64,000 nt of DNA from Pseudomonas oryzihabitans (GTDB taxonomy: Bacteria > Pseudomonadota > Gammaproteobacteria > Pseudomonadales > Pseudomonadaceae). The notes under the pieces were generated by a model that saw nothing but the letters and a program-made list of their open reading frames with translations, ran no database searches and was not told the origin of the DNA. Made by a program: the position numbers and the translations under genes. Each line of letters opens with the position of its first letter. Position 1 is the stretch's first letter. This document shows, in pieces, positions 57,743 through 64,000 of the stretch. Where the stretch lies: positions 3,074,001-3,138,000 of the forward strand of contig NZ_CP017024.1 of NCBI RefSeq assembly GCF_014522265.1. The letters run 5' to 3'.

Positions 57743-58456
57743 TCAGTTGGCGCCTTTCACCGTGCGCCCGTTGACCGAGCCTTCCTTGAGGCTGGTCTGG
57801 TATTCCTTGCCGTCGCTCTCCTGCTGGTAGAGACGCACCAGCAGATAGTCCCAGTCCTTGGCGAACCACAGTTCGGTCTTGCGGCTGCTCTTGGTGGGAT
57901 CACGCACGCGCTCCACCTTGATGGCATCGAACAGGCCCAGCGGGGTGCGGATGCGCTCCGGACCGATGACCCGGAAGTCGTAGGTGTCGATGCTGTCGCC
58001 GTCGACGATCTGGTAGCTCATGCTCTTCTTGCCGTCGGCCACGTCCTGCTGCAGCTTGAGCTGATAGGTCGACTTGTCCAGCAGACCGCGATCCAGGGGC
58101 AGGCTGACCGGATCGTCCTTGTCCTTACCGGTGACCTTCTTGGCGGCCCAGTCGAAGGTCAGCTCGCTCTCGCGGCTCTTGCCCAGCCCGCTGCGCTTGT
58201 ACTGGTAGGTGTCCGGCAGGAAGGCTTCGCCTTCGTGGCGGAAGGTGCTGGACTCGTTGAGGCCGGCTACCAGCATGGAGGCTTCGAACTTCAGCTCCCA
58301 GCGACCATCGGCTTCTTTCTCCAGCGAGCGTTCGGCCGAGCCGCTGACCGGCATCTGCTTCCAGTCGGCGGTGTAGCTGGCCGTGAACGGCTGCAGGTCG
58401 AAGGCGAAGGCCGAGGCACTGCAGAGGGTGGCCAATAGGAACAACAGACGTCGCAT
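57743..58456 (-). CDS. DUF3108 family exported protein
   Basis: Exported protein of 237 residues with a signal peptide (LLFLLATLCSASAFA) and a lipocalin-like beta-rich domain: 'FTASYTADWKQMPVSGSAERSL', 'DTYQYKRSGLGKSRESELTF', 'DRGLLDKSTYQLKLQQDVAD' and 'GLFDAIKVERVRD'. Role unknown; the gene is conserved next to purN in Pseudomonas. It follows purN by 15 bp and ends in its own terminator, so it closes the purM-purN transcript. Confidence 0.85.
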   Translation of the reverse strand: MRRLLFLLATLCSASAFAFDLQPFTASYTADWKQMPVSGSAERSLEKEADGRWELKFEASMLVAGLNESSTFRHEGEAFLPDTYQYKRSGLGKSRESELTFDWAAKKVTGKDKDDPVSLPLDRGLLDKSTYQLKLQQDVADGKKSMSYQIVDGDSIDTYDFRVIGPERIRTPLGLFDAIKVERVRDPTKSSRKTELWFAKDWDYLLVRLYQQESDGKEYQTSLKEGSVNGRTVKGAN

Positions 58457-58471
58457 CAGTTTCTCCTTGGA

Positions 58472-59140
58472 TCAGGAAAGGGAGGCCGCGGCCGTCAGCG
58501 ACGGCAATGTGGCCCCGGTAGGCGGCAGTGCCTCGCCATCGAGCTCGGCACCCAGGGTACCCAGCCGCAGACGACCTTCGGCGAACAACCGCACGGCCAC
58601 AGGATAAAGGAGGTGCTCGGCGGCGTGTACCCGTGTCGCGAGGCTCTCCGCCGTATCTTCGGCCCGTACCGGCACCCGCGACTGCAGGACGACCGGACCG
58701 CCATCCAGTTCTTCGGTGACGAAGTGCACGCTGCAGCCGTGCCAGGCATCGCCGGCATCGAGGGCGCGCTGGTGGGTGTGCAGGCCCTTGTACAGGGGCA
58801 GCAGCGAGGGATGGATATTGAGCAGGCGACCCTGGTAGCGCCGCACGAAGGCGGGCGTGAGGATGCGCATGAAGCCGGCCAGGACCACCAGATCGGCGCC
58901 CTGGGCGTCGATGGCGGCCGCCAGGGCCGCATCGAAGCTGTCGCGATCGCCGTGTTCGCGGTGATCGATCACCCGGGTGGCAATCCCGGCCTGGCGGGCC
59001 CGCTCCAGGCCATAGGCCTCGGCGCGGTTGGCGATCACCGCCGCGATCCGCACGGGCGGCGTCGCGGCGTCGAGCAGGGCTTGCAGGTTGCTGCCGTGGC
59101 CGGAGATGAGCACCACCACGGCGCAGTCGGCAGGGCTCAT
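58472..59140 (-). CDS. purN: Phosphoribosylglycinamide formyltransferase PurN
   Basis: Purine biosynthesis enzyme of 222 residues that transfers formyl from 10-formyltetrahydrofolate to GAR. Seen: '[16 protein letters not shown]' at the N-terminus, '[14 protein letters not shown]', the catalytic '[22 protein letters not shown]' (Asn and His) and '[19 protein letters not shown]' with the conserved Asp further on. Its start overlaps purM by ATGA. This is the folate-dependent PurN, not PurT. Confidence 0.97.
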   Translation of the reverse strand: MSPADCAVVVLISGHGSNLQALLDAATPPVRIAAVIANRAEAYGLERARQAGIATRVIDHREHGDRDSFDAALAAAIDAQGADLVVLAGFMRILTPAFVRRYQGRLLNIHPSLLPLYKGLHTHQRALDAGDAWHGCSVHFVTEELDGGPVVLQSRVPVRAEDTAESLATRVHAAEHLLYPVAVRLFAEGRLRLGTLGAELDGEALPPTGATLPSLTAAASLS

Positions 59141-60198
59141 CCGTGCTGTTTCAGATTGTTCAGCACGACCTGGTCGGCGCCCTCGGCGGCCTGTTCGATA
59201 CGGCCGATGACCCAGGGCTGCTCGCCCTCGGTACGCAGCACCTGCAGGGCGCCTTCGACCTGATCCTGGGCCACGCAGATGACCATGCCCACGCCGCAGT
59301 TCAGCACGCGGTGCATCTCGGTCTCGTCGACGTTGCCCTGCTGCTGCAGCCAGTCGAATACCGCCGGACGCTGCCAGCTGGCCACGTCGAGCACCGCCTG
59401 GGCACCCTCGGGCAGCACGCGCGGGATGTTGTCGAGCAGACCGCCACCGGTGATGTGGGCCATGGCCTTGATCGCGCCGGTGTCCTTGATCAGCTTGAGC
59501 AGCGGCTTCACATAGATGCGGGTGGGCGCCATCAGCAGTTCGGTCAGCGGCTGGCCGTCGAGCTGGATGTTCTCGATGTCGGCGCCGGCCACCTCGATGA
59601 TCTTGCGGATCAGCGAATAGCCGTTGGAGTGCGGGCCGGAGGAGGGCAGGGCGATCAGGGCGTCGCCGGTGGCCACCTTGGAACCGTCGATGATCTCGGA
59701 CTTTTCCACCACGCCGACGCAGAAGCCGGCCAGGTCGTAGTCTTCGCCTTCGTACATGCCGGGCATCTCGGCGGTCTCGCCACCCACCAGGGAGCAGCCG
59801 GCCTGTTCGCAACCGGTACCGATGCCGGTCACCACCTGGGCAGCGACGTCGACATTGAGCTTGCCGGTGGCGTAGTAGTCGAGGAAGAACAGCGGCTCGG
59901 CACCGCAGACCACCAGGTCGTTGACGCACATGGCGACCAGGTCGATGCCGATGCTGTCGTGCTTGGCCAGGTTCATGGCCAGGCGCAGCTTGGTACCGAC
60001 GCCGTCGGTGCCGGAGACCAGTACCGGCTGGCGATAGCCTGCCGGGATCTCGCACAGGGCACCGAAGCCCCCCAGGCCGCCCATGACTTCCGGGCGGGCG
60101 GTGCGCTTGGCGACGCCCTTGATGCGTTCTACCAGAGCCTCACCGGCGTCGATGTCTACACCGGCGTCCTTGTAGCTCAGCTGGGGTTGTTTGCTCAT
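59137..60198 (-). CDS. purM: Phosphoribosylformylglycinamidine cyclo-ligase PurM
   Basis: Purine biosynthesis enzyme of 353 residues that makes AIR from FGAM with ATP. Family motifs in order: '[20 protein letters not shown]', '[15 protein letters not shown]', '[29 protein letters not shown]', '[13 protein letters not shown]', and '[17 protein letters not shown]'. The stop overlaps the start of purN, so the two are translated together. Promoter upstream of 60198. Confidence 0.97.
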   Translation of the reverse strand: MSKQPQLSYKDAGVDIDAGEALVERIKGVAKRTARPEVMGGLGGFGALCEIPAGYRQPVLVSGTDGVGTKLRLAMNLAKHDSIGIDLVAMCVNDLVVCGAEPLFFLDYYATGKLNVDVAAQVVTGIGTGCEQAGCSLVGGETAEMPGMYEGEDYDLAGFCVGVVEKSEIIDGSKVATGDALIALPSSGPHSNGYSLIRKIIEVAGADIENIQLDGQPLTELLMAPTRIYVKPLLKLIKDTGAIKAMAHITGGGLLDNIPRVLPEGAQAVLDVASWQRPAVFDWLQQQGNVDETEMHRVLNCGVGMVICVAQDQVEGALQVLRTEGEQPWVIGRIEQAAEGADQVVLNNLKQHG

Positions 60199-60483
60199 GA
60201 ATCCTGGCCTTTGGCTAATGGCGAAACGAGCCGGCTGGCGCCAGCCGGCAATGAGGCGGGCGATTTTACCAGAAGCCGTGCCAAAGCACGCGGCCGGCCG
60301 CGGCCTCCGGTCCGCGCGGCGATGGCACCCGGCCAGCCTGCCGTGGTCTGAGCCTGGTCGCCCATCCGTTCGCCGGGCGGGCAGTCTCCGTCGCTACCTT
60401 CTGCGCAGCCCGCGACCCAGTGCCCTTGCTCGCGGATCGGGCGGCTTTTAAGGTATGCCCCTTGCCCTTTCTATGGAATCGCC

Positions 60484-61581
60484 ATGCGCCGTCTCGTCCT
60501 TCCGTTGCTCGCTTCGCTGCTGGTCCTGAGTCCGCTCGCCCGCGCCGAGGTGGTGGACAACCTCTACCAGGTCCGCGAGCCGGTGACCTCGCAACAACCG
60601 GACGAGCGCAATGCCGCCCTCAAGCGCGCCCTGCAGGTGCTGGCCGGACGCCTGACCGGCAATCCCCAGGCCGGCCAGACCCCGGGTCTTGCCAGTGCCC
60701 TGGCGGTGCCCGAATCCCTGATCAGCCAGTACAGCTATGACGCCGGCCCGCCGGAGGTGCTGGTGGCCAACTTCGACCCGGCCGCTACCGAGCGTGCCCT
60801 GGGCCAGGCGGGGCTCTCGGTATGGGGCGCCAATCGTCCGGTGGTGATGATCTGGTGGCTCAACGACGCCGACAGCGGGGCGACCCTGGTGGGTGATGGC
60901 CAGCCCGCCAGCACCGGCGTCCAGCGTGGCGCCCAGCGCGCCGGCCTGCCGATCCGCCTGCCGCTGGCCGATCTCAACGAGCAACTGGCCGGCACCGCCG
61001 CCAACATCGACGCCAGCGACCCGACCGCCCTGCGCCAGGCCTCCGAGCGCTATGGCGCCAATGCCCTGCTGGCGGTGCACGCCAAGCCCCAGGGCAATGG
61101 CTGGCAGGCCCAGTGGCGCCTGTGGAACAACGGCGCCGCGGAGCAGGGCAGCAGCCAGGCGGCCGATCAGGACGCCCTGGCGGCTGCGGTATTGCAGGAC
61201 GTGGCCGCGCGCCTGTCGAAGAAATTCGTCTCCCGCCCGGGCACCACCCAGCCGCTGACCCTGGTGGCCGACAATTCCAACTTCGAGCGTTATGCCCAGC
61301 TGCAGAAAGTCCTGGAGCCCCTGTCGAGCCGCCTGGTCAAGGTCGAGGGGACTCAGCTGACCTACGACCTCACTGCCAATCCGGACCAGTTGCAGGCGCA
61401 ACTCGGTCTTGCCGGGCTGCAGCCCGCCTCGGCGCCGGCCGCCAATGCTGCGCCTGCCACTCCGCCAGCTGCGACCCCGGGCACGCCCGTCGACGCCACG
61501 GCCACGCCGAACGCGCCTGCGGCCCAGCCGGCCCCATCCGCTCAGCCGGCGCGTACCACCCTGTATTTCCGCTGGCCATGA
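60484..61581 (+). CDS. DUF2066 family exported protein
   Basis: Exported protein of 365 residues with signal peptide (VLPLLASLLVLSPLARA) and the DUF2066 domain: 'VVDNLYQVREPVTSQQPDER', 'NAALKRALQVLAGRLTGNPQ', 'SQYSYDAG', 'VMIWWLNDADSGATLVGDG' and 'YGANALLAVHAKPQGNGWQA'. The last 60 residues are Ala/Pro-rich and likely unordered, ending FRWP. Function unknown; the gene is kept between purM and hda in Pseudomonas. Start at 60484 opens the signal peptide. Confidence 0.85.
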   Translation: MRRLVLPLLASLLVLSPLARAEVVDNLYQVREPVTSQQPDERNAALKRALQVLAGRLTGNPQAGQTPGLASALAVPESLISQYSYDAGPPEVLVANFDPAATERALGQAGLSVWGANRPVVMIWWLNDADSGATLVGDGQPASTGVQRGAQRAGLPIRLPLADLNEQLAGTAANIDASDPTALRQASERYGANALLAVHAKPQGNGWQAQWRLWNNGAAEQGSSQAADQDALAAAVLQDVAARLSKKFVSRPGTTQPLTLVADNSNFERYAQLQKVLEPLSSRLVKVEGTQLTYDLTANPDQLQAQLGLAGLQPASAPAANAAPATPPAATPGTPVDATATPNAPAAQPAPSAQPARTTLYFRWP

Positions 61582-61678
61582 GGGCCGACACCCAAGACTG
61601 AAGCGGCTGCTGCGAGGGACCCGGGATTTGGTTAGACTTGGCGCCCTCGCGAAACTGCCAAGAGCCGTTCGAGCTGGC

Positions 61679-62383
61679 ATGATGCCTTTACAGCTGCCCC
61701 TGGGCATTCGTCTGCGTGACGACGCCACCTTCGTCAATTACTACCCTGGCGCCAATGCCGCGGCGCTCGGCTATGTCGAGCGTCTCTGTGATGCGGACGC
61801 CGGCTGGACGGAAAGTCTGATCTATCTCTGGGGCGGCGCGGGCGCCGGTCGCAGCCATCTGATGCAGGCCGCCTGTCACCGCCTGGAGGAACTGGGCGAG
61901 CGCGCCATCTACCTGCCCATGGGCGAACTGGCCGACTACGGCGTCGAGCTGTTCGACAACCTCGAGCAGTGCGAGCTGGTCTGCCTCGACGATCTCGACG
62001 CCCTGGCCGGCCAGCGACGCTGGGAAGAGGCGCTCTTCCACCTGTTCAATCGTCTGCGTGATGCCGGCAAGCGGCTGCTGATCTCCAGCACCGCGGCGCC
62101 GCGGCAATTGCCGGTGCAGCTGGCCGATCTCAAGTCGCGGCTGACCCTGGCGCTGGTCTTCCAGTTGCGCCCGCTGTCCGACGAAGACAAGCTGCGCGCC
62201 CTGCAGCTGCGGGCTTCCCGCCGTGGCCTGCACCTGACCGACGAGGTCGGCCGCTTCATCCTCTCACGCAATACCCGCAGCATGGACGCCCTGTTCGACA
62301 TGCTCGAACGTCTGGATCAGGCGTCACTGCAGGCGCGACGCAAGCTCACCATTCCCTTCGTCAAGGAAATCATGGGCTGGTAG
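61679..62383 (+). CDS. hda: DnaA regulatory inactivator Hda
   Basis: AAA+ protein of 234 residues that, with the sliding clamp, promotes ATP hydrolysis by DnaA and stops over-initiation. Seen: N-terminal clamp-binding 'MPLQLPLGIRLRD' region (QLPL), 'LIYLWGGAGAGRSHLMQAAC' (Walker A), 'ELVCLDDLDALAGQRRWEEA' (Walker B), 'LKSRLTLALVFQLRPLSDED' with the arginine finger and 'LSRNTRSMDALFDMLERLD'. ATG at 61679 (Met-Met) fits the length of other Pseudomonas Hda proteins; 61682 is possible. Confidence 0.95.
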   Translation: MMPLQLPLGIRLRDDATFVNYYPGANAAALGYVERLCDADAGWTESLIYLWGGAGAGRSHLMQAACHRLEELGERAIYLPMGELADYGVELFDNLEQCELVCLDDLDALAGQRRWEEALFHLFNRLRDAGKRLLISSTAAPRQLPVQLADLKSRLTLALVFQLRPLSDEDKLRALQLRASRRGLHLTDEVGRFILSRNTRSMDALFDMLERLDQASLQARRKLTIPFVKEIMGW

Positions 62384-62395
62384 CCGCGCCGGCTC

Positions 62396-63347
<952 letters not shown>

Positions 63348-63438
63348 GGGCTGATCCATAGAAGGTAAGATGCCCATTGTAGCGGGTTGGCGAGGACTGC
63401 CGCGCCAGCCCTTGACCGTGCCTTTCGAGGAACCGCCA

Positions 63439-64000
63439 ATGCCGGCCCGCTTGCGTGAACTGCTGTCCTTCGTTCGCTACCTCGCCGACCGCTTCATCGA
63501 GGATCGCGCGCCCAACAACGCCGCGGCCCTGACCTACACCACGCTGTTCGCCGTGGTTCCGGTGATGACCGTGACCTTCGCCATGCTCTCGGCGATACCC
63601 GCCTTCCAGGGCACCGAAGTGCAGATCCAGGCCTTCATCTTCCGCAATTTCGTGCCCTCCACCGGGGCGACCCTGGAGGAATACCTGCGCAACTTCATCG
63701 AGCAGGCCCGGCACCTGACCTGGCTGGGCGTGGCCCTCTTGGCGGTGACGTCTTTCTTCATGCTGGTGACGGTGGAAAAGACCTTCAACGACATCTGGCG
63801 CGTGCGTATTCCGCGGCGCGGGGTCTCCAGCTTCCTGCTCTACTGGGCCGTGCTCAGCCTGGGGCCCCTGCTGCTGGGCGCCGGCTTCGCCATGAGCACT
63901 TACCTGGCCTCGGTGGCTCTGGTGTTCGGCTCCTACGGCATGTCCGGCGCCCAGGCGCTGCTAAAGGTCACGCCGCTGCTGTTCAGCATCGCCGCCTTCA
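63439..64000 (+). CDS. YihY/virulence factor BrkB family membrane protein, cut by the window end
   Basis: First 187 residues of an inner-membrane protein of the YihY (UPF0761) family, once called ribonuclease BN by error. Seen: '[31 protein letters not shown]', with the conserved Ala-Leu-Thr-Tyr-Thr stretch, '[20 protein letters not shown]', '[18 protein letters not shown]' and at least three membrane helices. The frame is open at 64000, so the C-terminal part is outside. ATG at 63439 is placed 91 bp from the divergent arsC start. Confidence 0.88.
   Translation, partial: MPARLRELLSFVRYLADRFIEDRAPNNAAALTYTTLFAVVPVMTVTFAMLSAIPAFQGTEVQIQAFIFRNFVPSTGATLEEYLRNFIEQARHLTWLGVALLAVTSFFMLVTVEKTFNDIWRVRIPRRGVSSFLLYWAVLSLGPLLLGAGFAMSTYLASVALVFGSYGMSGAQALLKVTPLLFSIAAF

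Overview
The window is a stretch of high-GC gammaproteobacterial chromosome that fits Pseudomonas, probably near the P. oryzihabitans/psychrotolerans group (the genus is well supported, the group is a guess). The right end carries purN-purM, a DUF2066 gene, hda, wrbA, arsC and a YihY-family gene in the order known from Pseudomonas chromosomes. Other genes (FecI/FecR/receptor iron cassette, GntR-type gluconate genes, HBM-type chemoreceptor, many LysR regulators) also fit. I see no transposase, integrase, phage gene, CRISPR array, rRNA or tRNA.

Layout. 1-450: tandem and dispersed repeats. 452-2321: PepSY membrane protein (frameshifted) and DUF2946 protein. 2425-5034: acetyltransferase, cobF, MFS transporter. 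5031-7640: short-type UvrA paralogue with three frameshifts. 7755-11751: TonB-dependent receptor, FecR anti-sigma and ECF sigma genes with a Fur-like box upstream. 11984-16686: DUF2252 protein, CHASE3-type chemoreceptor, MocR regulator. 16772-18290: translationally coupled acetyltransferase, FMN reductase and AhpD genes. 18443-25223: HNH nuclease, ClpP-like lipoprotein, SulP-Usp pair, LysR genes (one with a nonsense codon), small membrane proteins. 25428-31807: HBM chemoreceptor, thiamine-diphosphate acetolactate synthase, YbfB-type transporter and divergent LysR. 31858-35844: Gfo/Idh/MocA dehydrogenase, a three-unit repeat array, trmA, purine permease. 35967-40276: drug-efflux MFS, small genes, PhoD phosphatase. 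40439-43594: gluconate permease, gluconokinase and GntR, with three copies of one operator sequence. 44095-49008: small genes, LysR and two EamA exporters. 49025-56955: two complete three-subunit molybdenum hydroxylases transcribed away from each other. 57220-64000: conserved housekeeping block.

Functional links. Iron: the sigma, FecR and receptor genes form one signalling cassette. Sugar acids: gntR, gntK and gntP share an operator, and a galactose-dehydrogenase-like gene lies nearby. Purines: purM/purN and the NCS2 permease. Redox: two PaoABC-like enzymes, one with a Tat signal and one without.

Sequence quality. Six conserved reading frames or junctions break in the same way, by the apparent loss of one base in a G/C run of three or more (1016, 2952, 5700, 6361, 6952, 63022). 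Restoring one base at each site gives proteins of normal family length. This points to consensus errors more than to pseudogenes, and readers should treat these genes as probably intact. The region is otherwise ordinary. The most unusual real structures are the repeat arrays, the duplicated gntR 3' end, the paired molybdoenzymes and the ClpP-like lipoprotein.
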